Of a DNA stretch of 64,000 nucleotides, positions 33,666 to 42,859 are shown piece by piece. The notes below the pieces were generated by a model. It was not told the origin of the DNA. It ran no database searches and saw only the letters and a list, made by a program, of their open reading frames with translations. This stretch comes from Pseudomonadota bacterium (GTDB lineage: Bacteria > Pseudomonadota > Alphaproteobacteria > Sphingomonadales > Sphingomonadaceae): positions 1-64,000 of the forward strand of contig JAEZZI010000014.1 in NCBI GenBank assembly GCA_023418595.1, written 5' to 3'. Numbering within the stretch: the first letter of the stretch is position 1; the number at the start of each line of letters is the position of its first letter. The translations under genes were made by a program, and so were the position numbers.

Positions 33666-34732
33666 CGCAATTTCAGCGTGGAGAGGCCAGCCAGCGCCAG
33701 CACCAATGCGATGATCCAGAAGCGGATCACCACAGTCGGCTCGGACCAGCCCAATTGTTCGAAATGATGGTGGATCGGCGCCATGCGGAACACGCGCTTG
33801 CCCGTGCGCTTGTAGAAGAATACCTGGATGATGACGCTCAGCGCCTCGACCACGAACAGCCCGCCGATGATCGCCAGCACCAGTTCGTGTTTCGACACGA
33901 CCGCGATCGCACCCAGTGCGCCACCCAGCGCCAGGCTTCCGGTATCGCCCATGAAAACCGCCGCGGGGGGTGCGTTGAACCAGAGAAAGGCCAGCCCGGC
34001 TCCCACGATCGCGCCGCAAAAAATGGCGAGGTCGCCCGCGCCCTCGACATAGGGAATGCCCAGATATTCGGCGAAGCGCGCGTTCCCGACCAGATAGGTG
34101 ATGACCATCAGCGCCACCGCCGCAATGATGACCGGCATCGTCGCCAGCCCGTCCAGCCCATCGGTCAGATTCACCGCATTGCCGAACGCGACGATCGTGA
34201 AGGCGGCAAACAAGATGTAGAAATAGCCGAGATCGATCGAGATATGCGAAAAGAAGGGGAGGTACAGGTTGGTCCCCGATTGCTGGATGATGATCCAGCT
34301 AGCGACACCGGCAATGAGGAACTCGCCGAGCAGCCGCACCTTGCCCGGCACGCCCGCGGTCGTCGCCTTCCTCACCTTGTCGTAATCGTCGAGGAAGCCG
34401 ATCATGCCGAATCCGATCAGCACGAACAGGCACGCCCACACCGACGGATCGGACAGGTCCATCCACAACAGCACCGAACAGGTCAGCGACGTCAGGATGA
34501 GGAGCCCGCCCATCGTCGGCGTGCCGCGCTTCGCCAGATGCGATTGCGGGCCGTCCTCGCGGATCGGCTGCCCCTTGCCCTGACGGACGCGCAGCCAGCC
34601 GATGAATTTGGGGCCGATGATCAGGCCGATAAACAAGGCGGTCGCGACCGACGCCCCGGCGCGAAACGACAGATAGCGGATCAGGTTCGATACGCTGGGG
34701 AACCCCAGATATTCGGCAATGAGGTAAAGCAT
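33662..34732 (-). CDS. mraY: Phospho-N-acetylmuramoyl-pentapeptide-transferase
   Basis: 356-aa polytopic membrane enzyme that transfers phospho-MurNAc-pentapeptide to undecaprenyl phosphate (lipid I). Seen: KRGTPTMGGLLIL, GFLDDYDKVRK (catalytic Asp pair), NAVNLTDGLDGLATMP, VFMGDTGSLALGGALGA and the late RMAPIHHHFEQLGWSEP loop. About ten transmembrane helices. The ATG shares one base with the murF stop (TGATG). Confidence 0.98.
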   Translation of the reverse strand: MLYLIAEYLGFPSVSNLIRYLSFRAGASVATALFIGLIIGPKFIGWLRVRQGKGQPIREDGPQSHLAKRGTPTMGGLLILTSLTCSVLLWMDLSDPSVWACLFVLIGFGMIGFLDDYDKVRKATTAGVPGKVRLLGEFLIAGVASWIIIQQSGTNLYLPFFSHISIDLGYFYILFAAFTIVAFGNAVNLTDGLDGLATMPVIIAAVALMVITYLVGNARFAEYLGIPYVEGAGDLAIFCGAIVGAGLAFLWFNAPPAAVFMGDTGSLALGGALGAIAVVSKHELVLAIIGGLFVVEALSVIIQVFFYKRTGKRVFRMAPIHHHFEQLGWSEPTVVIRFWIIALVLALAGLSTLKLR

Positions 34733-36108
34733 CAGCCCCTTCCCGACAGGCTGGCGACGAGTGCCGACAGCCCGACTGCGTTCGAACCCTTAATGAGGAC
34801 CGCGTCGCCCGGCGACAGCACCGCATTCAGCGCGTCGCCCGCTTGCGCGGCGCTGGCCACATGGACGAAATCGATCCGCCCCTCAAGCGCCTTCGCCAGC
34901 GCCGTCATGCCGCCGCCCACCAATATGGCGTAGGAAACGCTCGCTTCGTCGAGCGGCCCCGCGAGGGCGGCGTGATAGGCATCGCTGTCGTCGCCCAGTT
35001 CGCGCATTTCGCCCAGCACCGCGATGCGTCGCGCGGCGGTCTCGGCACCCAGCACCTTCAACGTTGCGCGCATCGACGCCGGGTTGGCGTTGTAGCTTTC
35101 GTCGATCACCAGCGCTTTGCCTTGCGGCAGCGTCACGGTCAGCCGCGCCCCGCGCCCGGCCAGCCCCTCGAGTTCAGCCAGCGCAAGCCCCGCCTGCGCC
35201 AGATCGCCGCCGACTGCATCGACCGCCGCCAGGATCGCCATCGCGTTCGCGACCCAATGTTCACCGGGAGGCGCGAGCGTAAAGCTCAGTTCCTTGTCGC
35301 CGACCCGCGCCGAGACGAAGGTGCCGCCGCCCAATGCGTCCATGCGTTCGATCGGATGGACGTCGGCGCCGCTTTGCAAACCGAAGGTGACGATCCGGCC
35401 CGCATGGGGCTTGGCCGCGGCGATCAGCCGGTCGCGATGCGGGCTGTCATAGGGAATGATCGCAACGCCGCCGGGCTCCAGGCCCTGGAAAATCTCGCCC
35501 TTGGCGTCGGCAATCGCTTCCTCGCCGGAGAAGAACTCGGTGTGCGCAGGCGCGATGGTGGTGACGATGGCGACATGCGGCCGCACCATGTGCGTCAGCG
35601 CCGCCAGCTCGCCCGCATGGTTCATCCCCATTTCGAACACGCCGAACCGCGTGTCGGCAGGCATCCGCGCCAGACTCAGCGGCACGCCCGTATGATTGTT
35701 GTAGCTTTTGACCGAACGATGCGCTGCCCCGCGCGAAATCCGGTCAAGACAGGCGAATAAGGCCTCCTTGGTTCCGGTCTTGCCGACGGATCCGGTTACC
35801 CCGATCACCTTGGCCCCGGTCCGCCCGCGCGCCGCGATGCCCAGCGCTTCGAGCGCCAACATCGTATCGGCGACGCGAACATGCGGATAATCGCAGTCCT
35901 CGGACACGATCGCGCCCGATGCCCCGCGATCAAAGGCTTGGGCAAGGAAGTTATGCCCGTCGGTAGCCTCACCCTTCAGCGCGATGAACAGCGTGCAGGG
36001 GGTGACCTCACGCGAATCGAACGCGACCTGGGTGGCGATGAAGTCGCTGGACGCCGTGCCGCCGGTCGCGGCTGCGATCTCAGCGGAAGTCCAGAGAGGC
36101 GTGATCAC
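34732..36108 (-). CDS. murF: UDP-MurNAc-tripeptide--D-Ala-D-Ala ligase
   Basis: 458-aa Mur ligase adding the D-Ala-D-Ala dipeptide. Seen: the N-terminal FDSREVTPCTLFIAL, DGHNFLAQAFDRGA, the P-loop GVTGSVGKTGTKEAL, VFEMGMNHAGELA, HTEFFSGEEAIADAK, and C-terminal VIDESYNANPASMRATL and VLGEMRELGDDS. All catalytic blocks are present. The start overlaps the murE stop (ATGA). Confidence 0.97.
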   Translation of the reverse strand: MITPLWTSAEIAAATGGTASSDFIATQVAFDSREVTPCTLFIALKGEATDGHNFLAQAFDRGASGAIVSEDCDYPHVRVADTMLALEALGIAARGRTGAKVIGVTGSVGKTGTKEALFACLDRISRGAAHRSVKSYNNHTGVPLSLARMPADTRFGVFEMGMNHAGELAALTHMVRPHVAIVTTIAPAHTEFFSGEEAIADAKGEIFQGLEPGGVAIIPYDSPHRDRLIAAAKPHAGRIVTFGLQSGADVHPIERMDALGGGTFVSARVGDKELSFTLAPPGEHWVANAMAILAAVDAVGGDLAQAGLALAELEGLAGRGARLTVTLPQGKALVIDESYNANPASMRATLKVLGAETAARRIAVLGEMRELGDDSDAYHAALAGPLDEASVSYAILVGGGMTALAKALEGRIDFVHVASAAQAGDALNAVLSPGDAVLIKGSNAVGLSALVASLSGRG

Positions 36109-37520
36109 GCCGCTTCCTCGCGTGCGACCACTACATCGTCGAACGGCAGGACCAAATCGCCGACGATCTGCCCCTGTTCATGTCCCTTGCCCGCGATCAG
36201 GACGATGTCCTCGCCGCCCGCCATGTCGATCGCCGCGCGGATCGCGGCGCGCCGGTCGCCGATCTCGGTCGCGCCGACCGCGCCCGCCATCACCATCGCA
36301 CGAATCGCCGCCGGATCTTCGCCGCGCGGATTGTCGTCGGTGACGATCACCACATCCGCGCGCGCCACCGCGACCTTGCCCATGTCCTCGCGCTTGCCCT
36401 CGTCGCGGTCGCCGCCCGCGCCGAACACCACGATCAATCGCCCGGCCGCATGCGGCTTGAGCGCGTCGATCGCGGCTTCGAGCGCGTCTGGCGTGTGCGC
36501 GTAATCGACATAGACCGGCGCACCCGACCGCGCAATCACCGCACGCTCCAGCCGCCCGCGCACCGGCGCCAGCCGCGCCAGCGCCGCCAAAGTCGCCTTC
36601 GCCTCGCCCCCGGTCGCGATCACCAGCCCTGCGGCGACCAGCGCATTCGCCGCCTGATACGCCCCGATCAGCGGCAGGTTGACCTTGTGCTCGACACCCT
36701 CATACTCGATGACCAGCCCCTGCCCCAGCAGGGTCGGCGCGCGACTGACCAGCCGCAGCGTGTCGCCATGGGTGCCCACCGTCATCAGGCGGTTGCCGCG
36801 CGCGCGCGCCAGATCGATGACCCGCTCCGATTGCGGATCGTCGGCCCACACCACAGCCACGCCGTCCGACGCCAGCACTTCGGAAAACAACCGCAGCTTG
36901 GCGGTGAAATAGGCCGCCATGTCGCCATGATAGTCCAGGTGATCGCGGCTGAGATTGGTGAACGCCGCGGCCCTGACCCGCAGCCCTTCGGTGCGATACT
37001 GGGTCAGTCCGTGGCTCGACGCCTCGAACGCCAGATGCGTCACGCCTTCGCGCTGCAATCCCGCGACGTTCGACAGGAAGGTGACCACATCGGGTGTCGT
37101 CAGCCCGGTCGTCACCCGCTCGTCGGGGGTGGTGACGCCCAGCGTCCCGATCGAGGCGGCATGATGCCCCGCCATCCGCCACAATTGCCGCGTCAGTTCG
37201 ACCGTCGAGGTCTTGCCGTTGGTCCCGGTAACCGCGACCGCAGTTTCCGGGAAGGGCCCGAAGAACTGCGCCGCGAGTTCGGCGAAACACGCGCGCGGAC
37301 TGTCGGCGGCGATATGCACCGCGCCTTCGACCTTCGCCTCGCGCCGCGCGACGACCGCGATCGCGCCCGACGCGATCGCCGCGTCGACAAAGTCCTCGCC
37401 ATTGACCCGCGCGCCTTCGAACGCGCCGAAGATCGTGCCGGGCGCAACCTTGCGGTGGTCGATCGCAAAGCCGGTGACGGTCGCATCGCCGCCGCCCGGC
37501 GCGAGGGCGGACAGCTTCAT
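36105..37520 (-). CDS. murE: UDP-MurNAc-dipeptide--meso-DAP ligase
   Basis: 471-aa Mur ligase adding the third stem-peptide residue. Seen: FGAFEGARVNGEDFVDAA, P-loop AVTGTNGKTSTVELTR, TTPDVVTFLSNVAGL, FEASSHGLTQYR, FTNLSRDHLDYHG with the carbamylated Lys region following, VDYAHTPDALEAAI and TDDNPRGEDP. The DNPR motif indicates meso-diaminopimelate as the substrate. The ATG at 37520 overlaps the ftsI stop. Confidence 0.97.
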   Translation of the reverse strand: MKLSALAPGGGDATVTGFAIDHRKVAPGTIFGAFEGARVNGEDFVDAAIASGAIAVVARREAKVEGAVHIAADSPRACFAELAAQFFGPFPETAVAVTGTNGKTSTVELTRQLWRMAGHHAASIGTLGVTTPDERVTTGLTTPDVVTFLSNVAGLQREGVTHLAFEASSHGLTQYRTEGLRVRAAAFTNLSRDHLDYHGDMAAYFTAKLRLFSEVLASDGVAVVWADDPQSERVIDLARARGNRLMTVGTHGDTLRLVSRAPTLLGQGLVIEYEGVEHKVNLPLIGAYQAANALVAAGLVIATGGEAKATLAALARLAPVRGRLERAVIARSGAPVYVDYAHTPDALEAAIDALKPHAAGRLIVVFGAGGDRDEGKREDMGKVAVARADVVIVTDDNPRGEDPAAIRAMVMAGAVGATEIGDRRAAIRAAIDMAGGEDIVLIAGKGHEQGQIVGDLVLPFDDVVVAREEAA

Positions 37521-39238
37521 TCCGCGTTCGCCATCGCTTCGCGCTCGCCCGGCGCGCGCCACATCAGCGCCTTCAGCTCGGCGGTGTCGATGTCGGTATC
37601 GCGGTCGGGGATCACCCCCAGCATCGATCCGGTGCGCTGGATCACGCGCGACACGACCGGCGCGGCGGTCCAGGCAGCACCCGTGAATCCGAACGTGTCC
37701 GACGTGCCCTTGGGCGCGTCGAGCATCGCGATCACGACATAACGGGGCGAATCCATCGGAAAGGCGGCGGCAAAGGTAGAGACGTTCACGCTGCGGCTAT
37801 AGCCGCCCGATCCGGGCTTTTCAGCCGTCCCGGTCTTGCCCCCGACGCGGTAGCCGGGCGCTTCGGCGCGACGGCCCGTGCCTTCGGTCACGATCATCCG
37901 CAGCATCTGGCGCATCCGCCAGCTCGTATTCTGCGAAAAGACGCGCTTGCCCTCGACTGCCTTGCCCGGCTCGACTTTCAACATCGTCGCGGGGCGCAGG
38001 ATGCCGCCATTGACCAGCGCCGCATAGGCCTGCGCCAGATGCAGCGGCGTCACCGCGATGCCGTGGCCGTACGCCGTGGTCATGATCGTGGTGCGACCCC
38101 AATAGCTGGGCCAGATCGGCTTGCCCTTTTCGCGGATCTCGATCTTGGGCGCTTCGTCGAATTCCAGATCGCGGAACAGTTTTTCCATCCGCGCCTGACC
38201 CATTTCGTCCGCGATCCGCGCGGTGGCGATGTTCGACGAATGGACCAGCAATTCGGGCACGTTCAACCAGCGATTCTGCGCATGGTCGTCGCGGATGCGG
38301 AACCGCCCGACCTGAAGCGGCGCGGTCGCATCATAGCGTTTCGACATCGACGTGACGACACCCGCGTCCATCGCGCCCGCCATCGCGATCGGCTTGAACG
38401 TCGATCCCAGCTCATACTGGCTCTGCGTCATGTTGTTGCGGAGCATATCGTCGGTCGCACCGGCGATATTGTTGGGATTGAAGGTCGGCAGCGATGCGAT
38501 GGCGACGACCTCCCCGGTGTTCACATCGAGCACGATGCCGCCCGCGCCCGCCGCCGAATGCTTGGCCATCGCGCGCGACAGCTCGCTTTGCAGCGCGGCC
38601 TGGACGCGCACGTCGATCGACAATTGGGTGGGCGCGGCGCGCGCCTGCGGATCGGTCAGCTGCGCGTTCAGCGCGCGCTCCATCCCGCGCATCCCCTCTC
38701 CCTCGCGGTTGAGATAGCCGAGCGCGTGCGCCGCCATCGTCGCCTGCGGGTAAAGCCGTTCCGGCTCGCGCGCGAACGCGATGCCGGGTTCGCCCAGCGC
38801 GTTCACGTCCGCCACCAGTTCGGGCAGCGCGCGGCGCTTGAGATAGGTGAAGGTGAAATCCGATTCGAGGATCTGGCGATATTGCGCCTCGGTCTTGTCG
38901 GGGATGATCGCGGCGAGCTGCGCGGCAAGCGCCGCCTTGTCGCCAATGACTTTCTTCGGATGAATCCCGATCGACCAGGCATCGATGGTCCGCGCCAGCG
39001 GCGCGCCGTTGCGATCGACCACATCGCCGCGCAGGGGAACCAGCGCATTGGCGGCGGTCGCCGCACTTGCAGGCTCGACCGTGATCGCCAGCAGCGCGAG
39101 GCGGAACACCACCACCGCGACGCACGCGGTGAAGACGAGCATCAGCACCATCAACCGAGCATGCGCGGCGACGACCATCGGGTTGCGCGCTCCGGCGTTC
39201 CGCCGGTCGATCACCTGGGGGGCGGTCAGGACGATCAA
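37517..39238 (-). CDS. ftsI: Septal D,D-transpeptidase FtsI (PBP3)
   Basis: 573-aa class B penicillin-binding protein cross-linking septal peptidoglycan. One N-terminal membrane helix (ARLMVLMLVFTACVAVVVFR, about residues 25-45) precedes the pedestal domain. The transpeptidase motifs are S279-T-F-K282, S334-S-N336 and K468-T-G. The likely start is a TTG at 39238 overlapping the ftsL stop (TTGA); the next candidate is the ATG of MVVAAHARL 19 codons later. Works with FtsW and FtsL. Confidence 0.95.
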   Translation of the reverse strand: MIVLTAPQVIDRRNAGARNPMVVAAHARLMVLMLVFTACVAVVVFRLALLAITVEPASAATAANALVPLRGDVVDRNGAPLARTIDAWSIGIHPKKVIGDKAALAAQLAAIIPDKTEAQYRQILESDFTFTYLKRRALPELVADVNALGEPGIAFAREPERLYPQATMAAHALGYLNREGEGMRGMERALNAQLTDPQARAAPTQLSIDVRVQAALQSELSRAMAKHSAAGAGGIVLDVNTGEVVAIASLPTFNPNNIAGATDDMLRNNMTQSQYELGSTFKPIAMAGAMDAGVVTSMSKRYDATAPLQVGRFRIRDDHAQNRWLNVPELLVHSSNIATARIADEMGQARMEKLFRDLEFDEAPKIEIREKGKPIWPSYWGRTTIMTTAYGHGIAVTPLHLAQAYAALVNGGILRPATMLKVEPGKAVEGKRVFSQNTSWRMRQMLRMIVTEGTGRRAEAPGYRVGGKTGTAEKPGSGGYSRSVNVSTFAAAFPMDSPRYVVIAMLDAPKGTSDTFGFTGAAWTAAPVVSRVIQRTGSMLGVIPDRDTDIDTAELKALMWRAPGEREAMANAE

Positions 39239-39915
39239 CGCCCGGTCCGCGCCTCTGACCGCGCGGCCTTCATCAAATCGCCCATCGTCGAATCGCTCAG
39301 CAGCTTGCGGTCGAGCGAAGCGACTTCGGCGCGCTGAGCCGGGCGAGCTGCGGGTTTTTCCTTGGGAGCCGAGGCCGTGCGTTCGGGCTCGGCCTTCACC
39401 GTTTTGGGTGCGGCTGGCTTGGCGGGTGCGGCCTTGGGGCTGGCATCGGACAGGGTGCGCGCCGGGGTCGCCGCCGCAACCGAAGCCGTCTGCACCGGCA
39501 CCGCCGCCTGGCTCGCCTCGCGCGCCGCCATCTGCGCGCGCTGGATGCCGCCGCGCACCGCGTCGTCGATCTCCGCCGTCATCGTCGGCACGACATAGCT
39601 GGCATAGCGCATCTGCGCGTCGCCCTCGCCCATCCCGCGCGCGGCCAGTTCGGCGATGTCGCCCGCAAACTGCTCGGGCTGCGGCGCACCGAGCGCGAAG
39701 ACCTCTCCGTTCCAGCGTTCGAGCTGCGCGAAATTGGCGCGCGTCTTGAACTCCGTTTCCAGGTTGCGGATGTCGCGCTTCGCCTGGCGGATCGCGCGGT
39801 CGACGCTTTCCACCCGCGCGCGCTCGGCCGCGACCTGCGACATCACGACATAGCAGCTGGGCGCAACCACCAGACCGCACAGGAACCAGCCAATCCCCTT
39901 GAAGCCCAACGCCAT
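39235..39915 (-). CDS. ftsL: FtsL-like division protein with long Ala/Pro tail
   Basis: 226-aa bitopic protein at the ftsL position between rsmH and ftsI. One transmembrane helix at residues about 8-26 (IGWFLCGLVVAPSCYVVM) is followed by a coiled coil (about 28-65: ERARVESVDRAIRQAKRDIR, LETEFKTRANFAQLERWN) with the LExExxxRxNxxxLExxN pattern of FtsL. Residues about 90-200 are an Ala/Pro/Lys-rich extension, making it twice the usual FtsL length of about 110 aa. Three bases separate it from rsmH. Confidence 0.82.
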   Translation of the reverse strand: MALGFKGIGWFLCGLVVAPSCYVVMSQVAAERARVESVDRAIRQAKRDIRNLETEFKTRANFAQLERWNGEVFALGAPQPEQFAGDIAELAARGMGEGDAQMRYASYVVPTMTAEIDDAVRGGIQRAQMAAREASQAAVPVQTASVAAATPARTLSDASPKAAPAKPAAPKTVKAEPERTASAPKEKPAARPAQRAEVASLDRKLLSDSTMGDLMKAARSEARTGR

Positions 39916-39918
39916 TTT

Positions 39919-40881
39919 TCAGTTCCCCTTCGACCAGGCTTCCGCGGCGGTCCGGCGCGCGACCCGAAGCGTCGCCGAACGCGCGCGCGGATTACGCGCC
40001 AATTCACTCTCGCTTGCCCGCACCGCGCGGGCCGGTTTGTCGAAACTGGGGGCGCGACCAACCCCCAGTTCCGGGCGGTGCCGCGATCCCGCCGGTTGCG
40101 TGCCCGAACGCTCGCGGAAAAACTGTTTCACCAGCCGGTCTTCCAGGCTGTGAAAGGTGACGACAGCCAGCCGCCCGCCGGGCTTCAGCACGCGCTCGGC
40201 GGCTTCCAGCCCGTCGACCAGCTCGCCCAGTTCGCGATTCACATGGATGCGGATCGCCTGGAAACTGCGCGTCGCCGGATCCTTCTTGTCGTGCGGCTTG
40301 TGCCCCAGCGACTTGCGGACGATGTTGGCAAGTTCCGCCGTCCGCGTGATCGGACGCGCCGCGACGATCGCGCGCGCGACGCGGCGCGACTGGCGCTCCT
40401 CGCCATAATTGTAGAGAATGTCGGCGATCTCGGCTTCGTCGGCTTCGTTGACGAAATCGGCGGCACTCGGCCCCGACTGACTCATCCGCATGTCGAGCGG
40501 ACCGTCCGACTGGAACGAAAAGCCGCGCGCCGCCTGATCGAGCTGCATCGACGACACGCCGATATCCATCGTTACGCCATCGACCGGGATAGCATCCAGC
40601 GCGGCTAGCTCGCGCTCCATCGCCGAGAAATCCGCGGCCACCAAGGTCAGCACGTCGCCGCTCTCGGCCTCCAGCGCGCGTCCGTTGGCGATCGCATCGG
40701 GATCGCGGTCGAACGCGATCACTCGCGCGCCCGCCGCGATCATCGCGCGGGTATAGCCGCCCGCGCCGAAGGTAGCATCGACATGGCATTCGCCGTCGGC
40801 GATCGCCAGCCCCTCGATCACCTCGTCGAGCAGCACCGGCAGATGCGGCGCATCGCGCGGGGTCAGGGCCGCGGCGCTCAC
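39919..40881 (-). CDS. rsmH: 16S rRNA (cytosine-1402 N4) methyltransferase
   Basis: 320-aa SAM-dependent methyltransferase (MraW) modifying C1402 in the ribosomal P site. Seen: HLPVLLDEVIEGL, the SAM loop VDATFGAGGYTRAM, AFDRDPDAIA, GVTMDIGVSSMQLD, GFSFQSDGPLDMRM, NYGEERQSRRVARAIV and LAVVTFHSLEDRLVKQFF. It starts at a GTG that overlaps the mraZ stop (GTGA). Confidence 0.96.
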   Translation of the reverse strand: MSAAALTPRDAPHLPVLLDEVIEGLAIADGECHVDATFGAGGYTRAMIAAGARVIAFDRDPDAIANGRALEAESGDVLTLVAADFSAMERELAALDAIPVDGVTMDIGVSSMQLDQAARGFSFQSDGPLDMRMSQSGPSAADFVNEADEAEIADILYNYGEERQSRRVARAIVAARPITRTAELANIVRKSLGHKPHDKKDPATRSFQAIRIHVNRELGELVDGLEAAERVLKPGGRLAVVTFHSLEDRLVKQFFRERSGTQPAGSRHRPELGVGRAPSFDKPARAVRASESELARNPRARSATLRVARRTAAEAWSKGN

Positions 40882-41366
40882 AGCGTCACCTTCTTGTCGT
40901 CGAGGCAGAAGGCGCAGATTTCCTTCAACTCCTCGTCGTCGCTGGTCGCCATCAGCACTTCGGGCGCCCAGATTTCGAACGTATCGCCGAGTCCCACGAA
41001 AAACGCCCAGTTGTTGATCCCCGCCTTCATCTTGAAGAAGCGCGGCAGGATGAACCGGCCGGACGGATCGAACGGCGTGCGCTCGACTTTGCCGAACGCA
41101 TTGGCCTTGGCACGGGTGGGCACGACTCCCCCGTCCAGGCCGGCTGCTTCTTCGGCGGCGATTTCGCGATTGTGGATGCGCCCGAATTCATCCTTCGACC
41201 GCTCGACATCATAAGCGCTCAGGCAGGCACCGTTGCGGCGTACGACGATGGTGCGGCTGTCGGAATTGCGCTCCATGGCGGCGCGCAGGTCGGCGGGGAT
41301 GGCGACGCGACCCTTCGCATCGACCGCCTGCAGCGCAAAGCCTTCATAGAGTTCACGGTTCGTCAC
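40878..41366 (-). CDS. mraZ: Transcriptional regulator MraZ
   Basis: 162-aa double SpoVT/AbrB-fold DNA-binding protein, first gene of the dcw cluster and known to regulate its own operon. Both DxxxR motifs are visible: AVDAKGRVAIPADLRAAM and FDPSGRFILPRFFKM. The start is a GTG at 41366. About 15 residues longer than E. coli MraZ at the C-terminus (SDDEELKEICAFCLDDKKVTL, residues about 141-161). The usual TGGG-repeat MraZ boxes were not found in clean form upstream. Confidence 0.94.
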   Translation of the reverse strand: MTNRELYEGFALQAVDAKGRVAIPADLRAAMERNSDSRTIVVRRNGACLSAYDVERSKDEFGRIHNREIAAEEAAGLDGGVVPTRAKANAFGKVERTPFDPSGRFILPRFFKMKAGINNWAFFVGLGDTFEIWAPEVLMATSDDEELKEICAFCLDDKKVTL

Positions 41367-42023
41367 GCTTCACCCCAAAGCGGCGAACACACACCTCTCC
41401 CGTTCCGGGAAACGGCCCTGTCCGTCGGCCCGGTGAAGATCAGGAAATAAGGAGCGTGCCCCCTCGGAGGATTTTTCTAACCCAAAGCCGAACGGGCCGC
41501 AACGCCTCATACGGGGATTTCATGGGATACGCCCCCACTTTAACCTAATAGGTGGTTTTTAGTGGTCTTGGCCGTTTTTTGTTCGCTTTAGATTTCGGTT
41601 CAAGCATCAGATCGAGACCTAGACGCCGACAAAATCCGAGCGTTGCCGCCCCGACGCCGTGAATGACGTTTCGCCGTTGTTGGTGTCGGCACATTCGATC
41701 GTGAGACGCGTCGCACCGCCCGAGCCCGACTGGTGCCGCTCTGCCCTATGCAGTGACCGTGTTTCCGCTAAGGTAGATCGCGGGCGGGTGGTTGGCTCCG
41801 GACCTGCCAGCCTATCGGAGAGGGTCGCGCATCGATTCGGGACGTTTCCGCTGAAGCAGGAGGCTGTTGGTGTGCCGCGTTCATCGTTGGGATCATCGGA
41901 TCAACGACGGCGTCGTCAGCAGCAAGTATCGCCGCCGCCCGACATTCTGGCTCCGAACGCACCTCGACCCTGATTTTCCAGCCTAATGGTCTTGGTTCTC
42001 AACCTGGTGTGGCGCCATACCTC
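41367..42023. other. 657-bp gap upstream of the dcw cluster
   Basis: The half next to mraZ (41367-41600) is AT-richer and should hold the dcw promoter and leader. A minus-strand TTGCGG-17 bases-TAGAAA match is near 41470-41500, and a GTGGGGG block is near 41531-41537. In the other half, 41640-42000, a 104-codon plus-strand open frame (41659-41973) has no recognisable family and Ser/Arg/Pro-heavy composition. I do not call it. No tRNA, RNase P or tmRNA signature was found. Confidence 0.5.
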
Positions 42024-42605
42024 TCAAGGCACCGAAACCGCTCCCTCCCGCACCTCCGGGAAGCCCCGCATCACCGCCCCGGCCAGCTTCGCCGCCACCG
42101 CTTCCGGCGCATCGCCCGGCGTGCCGTCCGCCTGCGCCGTCAGCGCGCTGCCGCGCCACACCACGCGGCCCTCGGCGCGCGACACCAGTTCGATCGTCAA
42201 TTCAGTGACCACCAGCGTCCGCAACTGCGATTTGGCCGATGGCAGCGTCACCGTCATCCCCGCGCCCCAATTGCCGACCCGCGTCGCCGCGCCCGTTTCC
42301 TGCCCATCGGCCGCCACCTCGCCTGCCGCGCGCCGCGACACCGCGATCCGCGCGATATAGCGCGCCTGTCCGCCCGCCCCCGGCAACGCGATGAAATTCG
42401 CATCGATCAGCGCCCGCTCGACCGCTTCGGCAAACACCGTCCGCACCTCGGCCGGTCCGGCATTCTCGGCCATCGGCTCGACCGTCACCGTCCCCGGCGT
42501 CGGCACCGCGTCGGCCTGAACCGGCACCGGCTCAGCAGCAGGCGGCGGCGCGGCCACAGCCTGAGCGGGCGTCAGCGCAGCGGTCAGCATCATCAACGCA
42601 TACAT
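42024..42605 (-). CDS. Exported protein of unknown function
   Basis: 193-aa secreted protein. The ATG at 42605 has GGGAGG nine bases upstream and opens a signal peptide (MYALMMLTAALTPAQAVA). A Pro-rich stretch follows (PPPAAEPVPVQADAVPTP). The remainder, beginning RTVFAEAVERALIDANFIAL, has the alternating beta pattern with YIARIAVSR and LRTLVVTELTIELVSRAEG seen in small outer-envelope lipid or lipopolysaccharide accessory proteins (DUF4136-like fold is one possibility). I do not recognise the family with confidence. Divergent from rplK. Confidence 0.65.
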   Translation of the reverse strand: MYALMMLTAALTPAQAVAAPPPAAEPVPVQADAVPTPGTVTVEPMAENAGPAEVRTVFAEAVERALIDANFIALPGAGGQARYIARIAVSRRAAGEVAADGQETGAATRVGNWGAGMTVTLPSAKSQLRTLVVTELTIELVSRAEGRVVWRGSALTAQADGTPGDAPEAVAAKLAGAVMRGFPEVREGAVSVP

Positions 42606-42700
42606 GGCAATCAACCTCCCGCTGCGCGCGACTTGTCGGTGGCAATGCTCGGGCGATTCGGACACAGAGGCAAGCGGTGATTGCGCTTGGTCACGACAGG

Positions 42701-42729
42701 TTGCAGACGAGCAGTTTTTGTCATAAGAG
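42701..42729 (+). promoter_or_regulatory. Putative promoter of rplK-rplA
   Basis: TTGCAG, 17 bases, TAAGAG, about 130 bases before the rplK ATG, leaving a leader long enough for L1 autoregulation. Match is moderate. Confidence 0.4.
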
Positions 42730-42859
42730 CCCGCGCTTCCACACGTTTATCGTTGGAAATCTTGCGGGAGGGCGCGTCGCCAGACGGACCCGACTGAACC
42801 GCTAAACTTGAACCGGGCGCGGCCTTTCAGGCGGCATACCCCGTAACAGAGTGAGAAAC

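Noticed and set aside
33168..34019. Longer start for the MurD-like gene, up to 34019
   Set aside because: The added residues overlap mraY in another frame and look like random Arg/Gly-rich translation; the GTG at 33665 in the GTGA overlap fits the operon pattern.
41520..41545. MraZ binding boxes (three TGGG repeats)
   Set aside because: Only one GTGGG-like block is clear and spacing is not the 10-base pattern of known MraZ sites.
41367..42023. RNase P RNA, tmRNA or 6S RNA upstream of mraZ
   Set aside because: I looked for the conserved GGAAAGTCCGG-type core and other signatures and found none.
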